Below, piece by piece: positions 11,464-22,589 of a stretch of DNA of 64,000 bases; position 1 is the stretch's first letter, and each line of letters starts with the position of its first letter. Location of the stretch: NCBI GenBank assembly GCA_014155875.1, contig JACEFZ010014611.1, positions 62,001-126,000 on the forward strand, given 5' to 3'. This DNA comes from Cepaea nemoralis. Its lineage: Eukaryota; Mollusca; Gastropoda; Stylommatophora; Helicidae. Both the position numbers and the translations under genes were made by a program. The notes under the pieces were generated by a model that saw only the letters and a list, made by a program, of their open reading frames with translations, was not told the origin of the DNA and did no database searches.

Positions 11464-12235
11464 TTTTCGGAAACTGTTTTTTCCAAGCCAGTGTGATGTG
11501 AAATATGGCAGTATTATTTCAGTTTCCCAGTCATGCTAATGCTCTGGGCACTTTTTATTAGATGTTTATATGTTGTAGAATGTATAACATTATATTCAAC
11601 AACAAGAACAACTTGTAGAACAATGTATAGAACTGTAAAGTAAAGAGAGAGTGGTATGTGGTCATATAACAAGAAGAACAGTTTGTAGAACAGTGTATAG
11701 AAATTTAAGAAAGAGATAGTAATACCATCTATCTATTTGTTGGTTGTGCTGACCCCTTAGATTTGGCATACATCTAATCTTCAGTCACTCTGTTCTGACC
11801 GTACCAAGAAGACAACGAACAAGGTCACCTCAACTATATTTTAATAAAGGCTAGATCTAAGCCTGGACTACAAACAGAGAAATTATTATGCAACAGGATA
11901 GGTCTTAACAGAAGATTAGACAATATGAATAACGAAGACACAAACCAGAGATTGTACGATTTATTGCCTGGCATATTTCGCTGCATCTCACCACGTATAT
12001 ACTGCATAATTCACACAACATAGAACAACATAACTAGATCCTTCAAGCTGAAATATACACATGTTCACAAAGCAATATCAGGTGTCTACCACGATAATTT
12101 TAAACTGACTATCATGTCATTCTGTTTGCATTAAACTGACCTATGTAGATTAATCATGATTTCTTCTGCAAACTTTAACAAGCGACTATATATTTATTTT
12201 TTTTTGGTATTAAACAACACGCAAAAATTTCTCTA
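11464..12235. other. Unassigned stretch with a roughly 70-bp duplication
   Basis: No gene supported. A diverged tandem duplication with period about 70 bp lies at 11598-11720 (two copies around gtagaaca.tgtatagaa). Confidence 0.5.
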
Positions 12236-12299
12236 TCAATTACAGACCACTTTCCAAGACTTGCCGTTCAATGGACGATGACAGAAGTGTGTAATTGTG

Positions 12300-12490
12300 G
12301 TGTGTCGGCCTTCCCATTGACATTGGCACCTTGCCGTCTTGACAGACGATAGTTTGTGCTTTAAAAAGGCATAATAACTTTTAACTATGGCGGTAGCGAG
12401 TGTGACTGATAAGGCCAATTTGCGCTGTAAATGTCCGTTCACAGTGGGTGCATGTGAACACGTCTTCCCATTACACATGTAGTATCTTGT
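12300..12490 (-). mobile_element. 3' tail of the zinc-finger LINE (LINE-X)
   Basis: Closely matches the 3' ends at 49440-49620 and 52480-52640: the string tgccgtcttgacagacgatagtt at the left is followed by the region encoding the C-terminal finger. It is a heavily 5'-truncated copy on the minus strand. Confidence 0.7.
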
Positions 12491-12544
12491 CAGTTTAGTT
12501 GGGTATGTGTTCAACAATCCTGCTGTAAAAAAAGTGTGGCGACC

Positions 12545-12880
12545 CCTGCGTTAAGGCTTCTGATTTATTCGGGATTGAAATAAACATAGATCTACATGAG
12601 TATATCTCCGGGATCATACATTGTGTCCAGCAGCCTGGTGGCGTGGTGTATGTCATATTCTTGTAAGGCATTGACCGTTTCAGTTGTGATGTTTCCTGGT
12701 CTCATGGTCTTGTCAGTTTTCTTACAGTTAAGAGAATTCTGAACTTCAATCTTGAAAACTGTTTGAAATGGTAATTCATTGTAATATGAAATATCGTATT
12801 GTTTCTCACCTGAATCGGTATTAACGTTTTACTCGTATTCTGACCGTGTATTTAAAATCTGCTTATTGCCCTTTATAGTT
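12545..12880 (-). mobile_element. Diverged RTE-like LINE fragment
   Basis: Aligns by eye with 8200-8520: matching blocks around gggattg.aataaa, gtatatctcc, and the segment encoding the KAGKAPGADN-type RT motif. It is too diverged to have an open frame. Confidence 0.65.
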
Positions 12881-13019
12881 GTTGATATGTGAAAGCCCCT
12901 TAACACACACCTGAAGGAGCATTGGGAACACATTGTTAGACCCATATTTGTATTAACCAACCGGTACTCTCGGCTGATGTGGTCAGTGTCAGTCCGGCCG
13001 CTTTTATTCCCCAAAATAT

Positions 13020-15425
13020 GTCCTAGCGCCCATCTGCTGATGGGATGTGGTTTTATAGGGGAATGTGGTAATGTTCTTTTATAGGGGAATGTGGGGATGT
13101 GGTTTTATAGGGCAATGTGGAGATGTGGTTTTACATGGGAATGTGGGGATGTGGTTTTATAGTGGAATGTGGTGATGTTCTTTTATAGGGTAATGTGGGG
13201 ATGTGGTTTTATAGGGGAATGTGGGGATGTCGTTTTATAGGGGAATGTGGAGATGTGGTTTTATAGGGGAATGTGGGGATGTCGTTTTATAGGGGAATGT
13301 GGTGATGTTCTTTTATAGGGTAATGTGGGGATGTGGTTTTATAGGGGAATGTGGGGATGTCGTTTTATAGGGGAATGTGGATATGTGGTTTTATAGGGGA
13401 ATGTGGGGATGTGGTTTTACAGTGGAATGTGGTGATGTTCTTTTATAGGGTAATGTGGGGATGTGGTTTTAAAGGGGAATGTGGGGATGTCGTTTTATAG
13501 GGGAATGTGGAGATGTGGTTTTATAGGGGAATGTGGGGATGTGGTTTTATAGGGGAATGTGGTGATGTTCTTTTATAGGGTAATGTGGGGATGTGGTTTT
13601 ATAGGGGAATGTGGGGATGTCGTTTTATAGGGGAATGTGGAGATGTGGTTTTATAGGGGAATGTGGGGATGTGGTTTTATAGGGGAATGTGCGGATGTGG
13701 TTTTATATGGGAATATTGGGATGTGGTTGTATAGGGGAATGTGGTGATGTGCTTTTACAGGGGAATGTGGGGATGTGGTTTTTGTAGGGGAATATGGAGA
13801 TGTGGTTTTATAGGGGAATGTGGGGATGTGATTTTGTAGGGGAATATGGGGATGTGGTTTTATAGGGGAATGTGGGGATGTTGTTTTATAGAGGAATATG
13901 GTGATGTTGTTTTATAGGGGAATGTGGGGATGTGGTTTTGTAGGGGAATATGGTGATGTGGTTTTATAGGGGAATGTGGGGATGTTGTTTTATAGGGGAA
14001 TGTGGGGGAGTAGTTTTATAGTGGAATGTGGGGATGCAGTTTTATAGGGGAATGTGGGATGTAGTTTTATAGGGGAATGTGGAGATGTGGTTTTATAGGG
14101 GAATGTGCGGATGTGGTTTTAGAGGGGAATGTGGGAACGTGGTTTTATAGGGGAATGTGAAGACGTGGCTTCATAGGGGAATATGGGGACGTGGCTTCAT
14201 AGGGGAATGTGGGGACGTGATTTTATAGGGGAATGTGGGGATGTGGTTTTATAGGGGAATGTGGGATGTGGTTTTATAGGGGGTGTGGTTTTATAGGGGA
14301 ATGTGGGGATGCAGTTTTATAGGGGAATGTGGAGATGTGGTTTTATAGGGGAATGTGGAGATGTGGTTTTATAGGGGAATGTGCGGATGTGGTTTTATAG
14401 GGGTGTGTGGTTTTATAGGGGAATGTGGAGATGTGGTTTTATAGGGGAATGTGGGGATGCAGTTTTATAGGGGAATGTGGAGATGTGGTTTTATAGGGGA
14501 ATGTGGAGATGTGGTTTTATAGGGGAATGTGGGATGTGGTTTTATAGGGGGGGGGTGTGGTTTTATAGGGGAATGTGGGGATGCAGTTTTATAGGGGAAT
14601 GTGGGATGTGGTTTTATAGGGGAATGTGGAGATGTGGTCTTATAGGGGAATGTGAGGATGTGGTTTTATAGGGGAATGTGGGAACGTGGTTTTATAGGGG
14701 AATGTGGGGACGTGGCTTCATAGGGGAATGTGGGAACGTGGTTTTATACTGGAATGTGGGGACGTGGTTTTATAGGAGAATGTGGGGATGTGGGTTTATA
14801 GGAGAATGTGGGATGTGGTGTTATAGGGGAATGTGGGGCTGTGGTTTTATAGGGGAATGTGGGGATGTGGTTTTATAGGGGAATGTGGGGGAGTCGTTTT
14901 ATAGGGGAATGTGGGGACCTGGGTTTTATAGGGAATGTGGGGATGTGGTATAGGGGAATGTGTGGACGTAGTTTTAAAGGGGAATGTGGAGATTACGTTT
15001 TATAGGGGAATGTGGGAATCTGGTTTTATAGGGGAATGTGGGGAAGTGTTTTTATAGGGGAATGTGGGGATGGTGTTTTATAGGGGAATGTGGGGATGGT
15101 GTCTTATAGGGGAATGTGGGGATGTGGTTTTATAGGGGAATGTGGGGATGTGGTTTTATAGGGGAATGTGGGGATGCGGTTTTATAGGGGAATGTGGGGA
15201 TGTGGTTTTATAGGAGAATGTGGGGATGTGATTTTATAGGAGAATGTGGGGATGTGATTGTATAGGGAATATGAGGATATAGTTTTATTGGGGAATGTGG
15301 GGGATGTGGTTTTATAAGGGAATGTGGGGATGTGGTTTTATAGGGGAATGTTGGGGTGTGGTTTTATAAGGGAATTTGGGGATGTGGTGTTATATGGGAA
15401 TGTGGGAATGTGGTTTTATAGGAGA
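13020..15425. repeat. 2.4-kb minisatellite, 26-bp unit, with a 130-bp higher-order period
   Basis: About 90 copies of a 26-bp unit around ggaatgtggggatgtggttttataggg, strongly G/T-rich on the plus strand. In 13171-13690 a variant monomer with ggtgatgttc recurs exactly every 130 bp (13171, 13301, 13431, 13561), which is five monomers. Later copies are more heterogeneous. Short plus-strand ORFs reading MWFYRG-like peptides are by-products. Confidence 0.95.
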
Positions 15426-15713
15426 ATGGTGCGAACAGCGTGCACTGATAGAAAGAGCAATGGAGAATATCTTGATACAAGTTAAGTCACAAAAAAGAAC
15501 TGGTTACTAGAAGTAGAAGAATTGCTTGGGCATGACATGATGTTGGGAAAATGTCATCTCAACGGGAAATGTTTTCGGGGGGAGCAAAAAAATAGGGAGG
15601 GCGGGGGGCTAAAATAGAAGGTGCTAAACGGTTAGACATTATGGCATGGAGGAGGATCAATATTAAAGATGACCAGTGTTTCAATGTAGATAATATCTTG
15701 CAATGCTCAAGGT
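15426..15713. other. Short unassigned stretch before the hAT element
   Basis: Contains a weak LINE C-terminus-like string on the plus strand around 15425-15540, then unique-looking sequence. Nothing firm. Confidence 0.3.
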
Positions 15714-15774
15714 CAGGGGTGGGCAAACATTTTGTGCGTAGGGCCGCATTGACAAATGTAAAGCTATTGGCGGG

Positions 15775-15805
<31 letters not shown>

Positions 15806-16065
15806 ATGTCTATTTTGTTTAGAGCAACCTATCACAATAAGTAATTATTAACTATTATAGGTTATTAAGCAGTGTAAATAACTAATTATTGCAATTTTAT
15901 TTTACTGATACACTTATACATTATAATTGACAATATGGACAAAAGCATTTACTAATTTGTTAACAAGATTTTACAACTTGTTATTATAACAAATATTCAT
16001 TATTATCTATCAATGGCTTTAATTTAGACACAAACCGACTACATTGTCACTATAATTGTTGATTT

Positions 16066-16515
16066 CTAATGAGATGTATGTAACTGCTTGCACTTTTTGA
16101 CATTATTGTTCAAATCTGGAGCAAGTTTACTTGTTGAAATTCGCATGACATCATACAAGTTGCAGTCTGTTAATAAAGACCTATTCTTAGATTTGTTGAT
16201 CTTCAAGAAAGATAATGCTTGTTCGCAAATGTATGTAGATCCAAACAATGATAAAAGTTTAGCTGCAAAGTTTTTCAAGTTGTGAAATGATTCTTGTGAT
16301 AAAGATCCATAGAAATCCAGCAAACCATCTGATTTGAATTTCTCTTTCAGGTCATGATATGCTTGTAAGTCAAGCAGCTCCAACTGTATGTCCTATGTGG
16401 CTGTATCAGCTTCTGAACTAAAAGGGGAACTGAGAATATTGAACTGTGGCTCTAAGTTCTTAAAACATTGGAATCTCCATCCAGATTCTTCAATCAGTGC
16501 ATCTAATTGGGCTTT
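16066..16515 (-). pseudogene. hAT transposase C-terminal (hATC dimerisation) region
   Basis: The frame contains the hATC signature FAAKLLSLFGSTYICEQ, followed by NKSKNRSLLTD and MRISTSKLAPDL, as in C-termini of hAT-derived proteins of the GTF2IRD2/SCAND3 type. A stop at 16393-16395 separates this from an upstream segment that continues in the same sense to 16520 and resumes beyond the inserted elements at 43891 (LSLFSRQAS, EIISGEMTEKY on the minus strand). The two halves read through the target site once the insertion is removed. Confidence 0.8.
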
Positions 16516-16520
16516 GTACT
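16516..16520. other. Target duplication GTACT of element C, left copy
   Basis: GTACT here and at 43886-43890 flanks element C exactly. This fixes its LTR ends at 16521 and 43885. Confidence 0.85.
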
Positions 16521-17142
16521 TATCACGAAGTTCTTTATGATAAGTGCGTGATATGGTCGTTGTCTAGGTAACGATGCTCCTGGTGTGTCAATTGAGCTAT
16601 CTAACTGTCTCACAATGCAACTCACCCCAGTAATACACATCCATCAGTCATTAAACAAAATTGAGTTGACGCACATAATCCTTTAATGCAGAAAGAACAC
16701 GGACAAACGGAACATCCTTATATATCCAGAAATAATATAATCCATAGAATATAAATATCCTCCTCACAATTTAACACGTACACATCACTGTCTTCTCACG
16801 GCCTGCTTCATCTAAAATCCATAAACAGTTAATCCAGCTACTATCCACCGCTGGACCTCACACAATACACCCACACACTGGGTCTAGTCTCCATTAACTA
16901 TTCAACCCACTCTGGGTTCAGGCCTCTATTAACTATCCAACCCCCACTGGGTTTTAGGCTTGCATTCACAACTGGGAGAACAACACTACAACAGAACTGA
17001 CCAACAGTCAGTTTAAGCTCCCACGTATTAGCCCACCGATCCGCTCGGCGCTAAAACATCAACTGACCTTCAGTCCTCTGACTTCACCTAGAACTAAACT
17101 CTCTCTCCCCCTCCCCCCTGGGGGTCTCCACTCACACCCGCC
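16521..17142 (-). repeat. 3' LTR of element C, part 1 (interrupted by array A)
   Basis: Matches 43186-43805 over its whole length. It ends in CACCCGCC, where array A inserted; the last five bases CCGCC (17138-17142) are the target duplication. Confidence 0.9.
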
Positions 17143-17261
17143 TGTCACTTGTCGTCCCGGGAGGAAAGTGGAATCAACAAGCACACCTTTAACTTATTAT
17201 ACTTTGGGATTATTGACAGACTTTTGTCTACACTCCTCCCTTCTGTCTTCCATACACTATA

Positions 17262-17345
<84 letters not shown>

Positions 17346-18771
17346 CCTTCACAACATACCCTGACAACAGTTTCCTCCAACAATTAATAACATGTTTATT
17401 GTTGAAAACTATGTCAATTGTATGTATTGAAAGTGTATATGTAGTTGGTAGTGTCTGCTAATGTGAATGCAAGATATGACTCGGGTAATCGTATGTGCCG
17501 TAAGCTTTCTCCAGTCTTCATAAACGGCCATACGACAAGACGCCACACATATAATTAGAACGTTCTCACCCTGGATGCTCCGTTCAGCTTGAGTCTGGAG
17601 GTAAATCCGTTATTGAAAAAAAACTGTTCACCACTGTATCACCGTAAAGTAATGTGATCACGGCAAGTCTCATGCTTAGACCGGGTTTTCCTTGATTAAT
17701 CGTTAATTAATAAATCCACCATGGAAAACACATAGCTAATGTCTAGCACTGTCTATTGGTCCTGCAAACGTTCTACACACGGTATTCCGTTCTTTTATGA
17801 ACACCTTTTGTATGCATGGCAACTCTTCATGAATGATTCATTTGTGTCTTTATATTAATTTACAGGGTCATTATTTTCCGTTCTGGGTCATCCTGCCTTT
17901 TTATAATGATCGTTATTTCCATTATTTTCCAAACTTTCTCTGCCCCCGTGAAGTGCCTGATTAAAGTGAAAGTTCTTTCCTTTATTATCAACACTGCTTT
18001 CTCTGTACAAGAGACGTAATGTTCTATCTTCTTTCTTCAGCCGTAATGAAAAGCTCCCGAAAGAATACTCTGACATAATACAGCAGAATTCACCAAAGTC
18101 TAAACTATTAACTCATAGAAAGCAATGGTAAACCCTACGCACAAACACATATTTCCCTATGCTAACTATTACTCTAAGGTTAGTTTTACCTTATATATAG
18201 AATTATGTAAATCCCAGAATTGAAATCTATCAGCACATAAGCACCCTATCCCATTGCAAGGGATGATATTTCTTTTCTATTACAGGACACATAAATCCAG
18301 CTTTCCGTCCAGTTTGGTAGCACACTAAATACAAAACCACTTTTCCACCAATTTATACCGAGTGTCCAAGTCTCCGTTGACTTTTGATGTCACTACATCA
18401 ACCATCGTATTTTGCCGTATCCTTCACATCAAAAGTCTGTGAAGTCACGTATGCGGTAGTGGCGCCCCCTGTCGTGTCTCATTCGCCTCATCCTCCTTTC
18501 ATCCGCTAGTATCTCCAAGCGTCCGAACCCTTTGATCGCCGTCTTTGGCGTATTCTCCGTTCCGATGTATTCGTGTCTCCGTCTTGTCGGCCGATAAGAT
18601 CGGCAGTCATTGACCCTTTGTTACTCTGTATTTTTCCTCTTTATCCTTCGGTCAATAACTCATACTTTGTCCTCGCTCAAACTGACGTATTCGACTGTTA
18701 ACCCTCCTCATACCTTGTAATTAATCTTACTCGTTTATCAGGGAATCATTAACTCACAGTATCCCGTGACA
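17143..18771 (-). repeat. Array A LTR 1 (1.63 kb)
   Basis: Ends are TGTCACTTG...CCCGTGACA, inverted TGTCAC/GTGACA. It contains a (CT)n run at 17265-17341. Next to its right end lie a G-rich polypurine tract (minus strand, about 18776-18788) and the 3' end of internal copy 1. Confidence 0.92.
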
Positions 18772-18829
18772 CAGGCCCCCTCTTAAGAGAGTTTACCGCG
18801 TCGACTCTTCCTCACTGTAGGTTTGATTC

Positions 18830-19085
18830 CTATGATCCTCCAACCTATTCCTCTTCCTCTGGAGTTGGATGTCTAGATAAGAAATCCGCTCCTACATTCT
18901 CCTTACCAGGCATGTATTCCACTGTGAAGTTGTACTGCTGCCGCAACACCGACCATCACATCCACCGTGCGTTGAGCTTCTGCGAAGTAGCTATGAACAT
19001 CACGTGTTGATGATATGACTGGATCCTCACATGGCTCACCTCCTCATCCAGTAAGTGATCTCATAGACACCCTACTATACTACTC
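18830..19085 (-). pseudogene. RNase H C-terminal remnant, array copy 1
   Basis: Minus-strand reading gives VEYMPGKENVGADFLSRHP, the end of the gypsy RNase H domain (final aspartate in ADFLSR), preceded by degenerate RNase H sequence. It is cut off from any RT. Confidence 0.7.
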
Positions 19086-19104
19086 ATGACCGAAACTAGT
19101 GTTG

Positions 19105-20139
19105 TCACATCGCACCTGTACGTCCTGTCGACCTACTTTCGACTTGCGTAAGCGATGGCTCACAATACAGACGGATTGTCCCATCCTGACTGTAACACTG
19201 TTTCCATATTCTCTTAGTTTCCCCCGGCCTTGCCTCTAGGGATGTTTCACCTCGTCCGCGTTGGACAGGATTGTCTTCCCCAAGCGTTCTGGACTTTTGC
19301 TTCCAGGACCATCTTGGACAATATTGGATCTGGTCAGCCAATCTTCGGTTGTAGTCCTGGGTATTTCTCGTCTTTCCGGACGTTACCCACCCCTTCTGAA
19401 TTTGGTTACTAGTGAAGGTTTCCCTCTTGTCCTTTCCCTGACGTGTGATTTCCCTCCTCCCGTCGTTAGGTAAATCTGACCTATCACGTACTGTCCTATA
19501 GGTCCTCCTATGTTGTACTGGCGATCTCTGGTCTTCGTCGGGAACTGTAACCGTTTTCTTAATGGCTGCCATCACCATAAAGTGCGAAGCTTTACTCTCG
19601 GATCTCTCCTCATATTTCTTAATGTGATGCCTAGGGAGATTTTTCAGTTCTTTCCCGATTTGGATTTTGTAGATGTTTTTGGACACCACCTTTTCCACAG
19701 GATAAGGTCCTTTCCATCCTACTTGGAGTATATTGGTCTCTGCTGGACCCCACACTTCCACTTTGTCTTCCACTTTAAGAGCTATTTTATTCTTAGTCCA
19801 CTTGTTGGGTGGTGCTTTCTGGCACTCTGAACAAGATTTCACCCACCGGCGTACATCACCAGTCATTCCTGGCCAGCAATAATGGCCTGAAATTTGCTGC
19901 AATGTCTCTCTGACACCCATATGTCGATTCTCGGCTATGATGTGTCCAATCTGAAGAATATGAGGACGGTGGGTCTCTGGAACAACCCACTGCTCGTGCA
20001 GGTTGTCTCCCCTCCCAGCTCTCCGATAAAGTAGTCGCTTCTTCAGAAAGTACTGTCCCCGTTCTGGTGGCTCAGCACTTCTTTGCAGCTTCCTGTAGCA
20101 AGGACGCAACGTAGTATCCTTCCTCTGGGCAATATGCAA
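19105..20139 (-). pseudogene. Core-deleted integrase: HHCC finger fused to GPY/F C-terminus, array copy 1
   Basis: 344 codons. Residues 1-100 hold protease-integrase junction sequence and the HHCC finger (HMGVRETLQQISGHYCWPG, then CSECQ). Within about ten residues of CSECQ the frame enters the integrase C-terminal module (VEDKVEVWGP, GWKGPYPVEKV, LPRHHIKKYE). The whole DDE catalytic core is absent, with the frame kept. The last about 150 residues are low-confidence pol-derived sequence. Copy 2 has the same junction, so the deletion is older than the tandem. It cannot integrate DNA itself; whether it is made or used is unknown. Confidence 0.75.
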
Positions 20140-20178
20140 TTCTCCTATCTCTGAGTTGTCGCATAGTGTCTCTGCCTC

Positions 20179-20895
20179 TTATTCCTTCCCTTGAGATCCA
20201 CTGGCTACTGCTCCCCTGTGGGCTGGCTGTTTGGGCATCCCCAAAAAGACATATTTCGTGCCAATGATCATGGGAAATAAGGAGTCAGATAATACAGCAG
20301 CTGGAATAATGCCCGTGAGGTACCTGGATTTAATCTCCACCTTGGCGATTGGCAGCGTCATGGTAACAGCACTCCTCATTGCCGGCTGTATCTCTATGGT
20401 CTCCCCTGTAAGTTGGTCTGGGCTTACAAGGCTGGAATCTATCACAGCTTCCCCATCCAAACCTGAATCGTAGAGACAAGCAACCTGCTGGTCATTGACT
20501 TCAATCAGTTCAACCACAGGTGGTCTCTCTTGGTCCGGAGTGTATTCCATCTCCTCGACCTTTTCCTTGCATCTGCAGTCCACAGTATTATGTGTTTTCG
20601 ACCTGCAGTGTGTGCACCATTTTCCCTTCCAAACTTTCCGTAGGCTCTCTTTGGTCAGAGCTTCTCCGACGACCTCAGCCTTATCGGTGTTCACTTTCTT
20701 ATGAATCACTTGGCATGCCGCGAAGTGATAACTTTTCGGTTTCGATCTGCAGTCCTTTGTGTTATGAGAGGGCGACTGGCAAATCGAACACCACTTCTCG
20801 GACCACGGTCGTTTAGCTGGAGAATTCGAGGTGTTCTGGTTTCCTTCCTTCACCTTCTCTGAACTCTCCATTGACGTCTTTATATAAGGTTCCAC
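20179..20895 (-). CDS. Nucleocapsid knuckles and aspartic protease, array copy 1
   Basis: 238 codons. Two CCHC knuckles, CSICQSPSHNTKDC and CTHCRSKTHNTVDC, are followed by a retropepsin-like domain with DSG at CLYDSGLDGEAVID. Strand and flap segments end at GTKYVFLGMPKQP. The frame overlaps the end of the Gag frame in a different phase, so Gag and Pro were separated by a frameshift. DSG instead of DTG is a normal variant in gypsy proteases. The domain is intact by eye in this copy. Confidence 0.75.
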   Translation of the reverse strand: MEPYIKTSMESSEKVKEGNQNTSNSPAKRPWSEKWCSICQSPSHNTKDCRSKPKSYHFAACQVIHKKVNTDKAEVVGEALTKESLRKVWKGKWCTHCRSKTHNTVDCRCKEKVEEMEYTPDQERPPVVELIEVNDQQVACLYDSGLDGEAVIDSSLVSPDQLTGETIEIQPAMRSAVTMTLPIAKVEIKSRYLTGIIPAAVLSDSLFPMIIGTKYVFLGMPKQPAHRGAVASGSQGKE

Positions 20896-21862
20896 TTTTC
20901 TCCTTCCCAGTTCTTAGGTTTCTTTTCGTCTTGTTTCTCCTGACCTTTGGTGGTGGTATATTGGTTTCTTTAGCTTCCCCATGGACTTCTACGAATCTTT
21001 CCGCCAGCTTATTCACAACATCCAGCCGTTCCGCCCCTTGTTCTCCTAAAAATGTCTTCAGTGGTTCTGACATTTGCTGTCGCATCTGGTCGACCACCAT
21101 CATCTCTTCCAGACTCTCATAGTCCCGCGTGAACTCTGACAAGTCCATCCATTTCTGGAGATAGGATTTTAGCCTCAGACTGTAGGCGGCGAATAGCTCT
21201 CCCGGCTCTCGTCTAGACGATCTAAACTTCTTCCGATACGTTTGTGCTGTGATTTCAAAATGCTTCATCAAAGCGGCTTTTAATTCCTCGTAATTATTTT
21301 CATGTCCTGGTGGTAGGCGTGTGTATACCTCATAACCCGAACCTATTAACCCCTGGGATAATTTAAGAGCCCATTTGCTTCTATCCAGTCCCATAGCAAC
21401 GGTCATTGCCTGAAAGCGATTAGCGTACTAGTCAAAGCGTTCTTTCGACTCATCATAAACAGCTAAGGGAAACTTCATGGCATGGTACCCATGTCCAATC
21501 ATGTGGGTTGCCCCAGGTGAAGATGAACTTCCTTCTGCTGCATCTATTTCACCCTTAGTTTGTGTCTTGAGTTCTAGCTCTCGCATGCGGTATTCATGTT
21601 CTCTTATCTTGTTGGCCTCCTCAGCTTGCAACCTCTTGTTGTCTTGTTCCATTTCCAGTCTCTTGGCCTCCTGTTCCATTAGTAGTCTCTTGGCCTCCTG
21701 TTCCATCTTTCTGAGCTCTAGCTCTGCCTTTCGATCTTCTCTTTCTGCTTGACGACGCTCTCTTTCTACCATCTGTATATACTCTGATAGGGCTTGTCCA
21801 GACAACCCCCTCGCTTCACCCCTTTCCCTCAATTCTTCCATCTCTAGTTTATTAGTGGCCAT
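20813..21862 (-). pseudogene. gag: Gag of array A copy 1, one in-frame TAG
   Basis: The start ATG is at 21862 (MATNKLEMEEL). The first about 110 residues are a highly charged coiled coil with repeated QEAKRLxMEQ segments. An in-frame TAG at 21425-21427 falls between the coiled coil and the capsid. Copy 2 has a sense codon there, so the TAG is a point mutation. The capsid-like part continues 21406-20813 (WALKLSQGL, YRKKFRSSRREPGELF). Gag would package the RNA; this copy would give a truncated product unless read through. Confidence 0.8.
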
Positions 21863-22404
21863 AGTTAAAGAAGGTAATTCAGCAGGTTGGGTAAAGAGAC
21901 CCTAAGGCAGTAAGTACGTACTCAATATCTACAATAATTATCTATCTATATATTTTATTCATTATATATATCAAGGTCTATATATAACTATGACACCACA
22001 CAGTACAGCACAACCAATCTCTCAATCACAAGAGAAGATATAGGATAAAGACTTATCATAGACGTGTAACAGTGTGCACAAATAGGTAATGTTTTAACAC
22101 CTATCCACATTCATCCTGTATGGAACGTGCTTCCCTTAAAAGTCATCAATATGCATACTCATAGGTATATCCCAATATGTATGTACCAATATGCCGGTAC
22201 CACGCTTCAAGTACCCTGCTAGGCAAGTATCCTTATGCCGTTGAAGTACCTCGCTTGCACTCCAGTTAATGTGGGTATTATCTTCTACCCCTCTATGCAT
22301 ATGCACTGCTATGCATCTACCATTTAATGTACCTATATGCAGGTACCTCGCTAGGGATGGTACCACTAAGCATTTGCTGTACACCGCTATGCTCCACCAT
22401 TTAA
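21863..22404 (-). other. 5' leader of array A copy 1, with PBS
   Basis: Untranslated leader between LTR 2 and Gag. At 22382-22399 the minus strand begins TGGTGGAGCATAGC, five bases inside the LTR, a plausible PBS; I cannot name the tRNA. From 22130 to 22390 the leader is dense in GTACC/GGTACC and ATGCAT/TATGC words, which recur irregularly. The matching leader of copy 2 is at 27111-27655. Confidence 0.6.
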
Positions 22405-22523
22405 TGTCACTTGTCGTCCCGGGAGGAAAGTGGAATCAACAAGCACACCTTTAACTTATTATACTTTGGGATTATTGACAGACTTTTGTCTACACTCCTC
22501 CCTTCTGTCTTCCATACACTATA

Positions 22524-22589
<66 letters not shown>

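Larger units (their letters stand above)
18772..22404 (-). mobile_element. Array A internal region, copy 1
   Basis: From the PBS side (22404) to the PPT side (18772) on the minus strand: leader, Gag, zinc knuckles plus protease, integrase finger fused to integrase C-terminus, unplaced pol remnant, RNase H tail. No RT motifs and no DDE core. Differs from copy 2 by scattered substitutions and small indels. Confidence 0.85.

Noticed and set aside
10878..11501. 207-codon frame with repeats, looking like a repetitive secreted protein
   Set aside because: The minisatellite gives equally long frames in all three plus phases, and monomers of 49 and 38 bp do not preserve a frame.
14477..14878. Open frames reading repeated MWFYRG-like peptides
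   Set aside because: They are by-products of the 26-bp minisatellite; frames shift with each unit length change.
13020..15425. CRISPR-like regular repetition
   Set aside because: Units are contiguous without unique spacers and no cas genes occur; it is a eukaryotic minisatellite.
16538..16545. TGATAAG as the left end of the LTR of element C
   Set aside because: Similarity to the other LTR extends 17 bp further left to TATCACG, and only that boundary gives the GTACT target duplication and restores the hAT frame.
17888..18076. Identical 62-codon frame in LTR 1 and LTR 2 of array A (also 23130-23318)
   Set aside because: Identity follows from the recent LTR duplication; it is broken in LTR 3 and has no recognisable motif.
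21425..21427. TAG in gag as a readthrough signal like that of some retroviruses
   Set aside because: It lies between coiled coil and capsid, not between Gag and Pol, and copy 2 has a sense codon.
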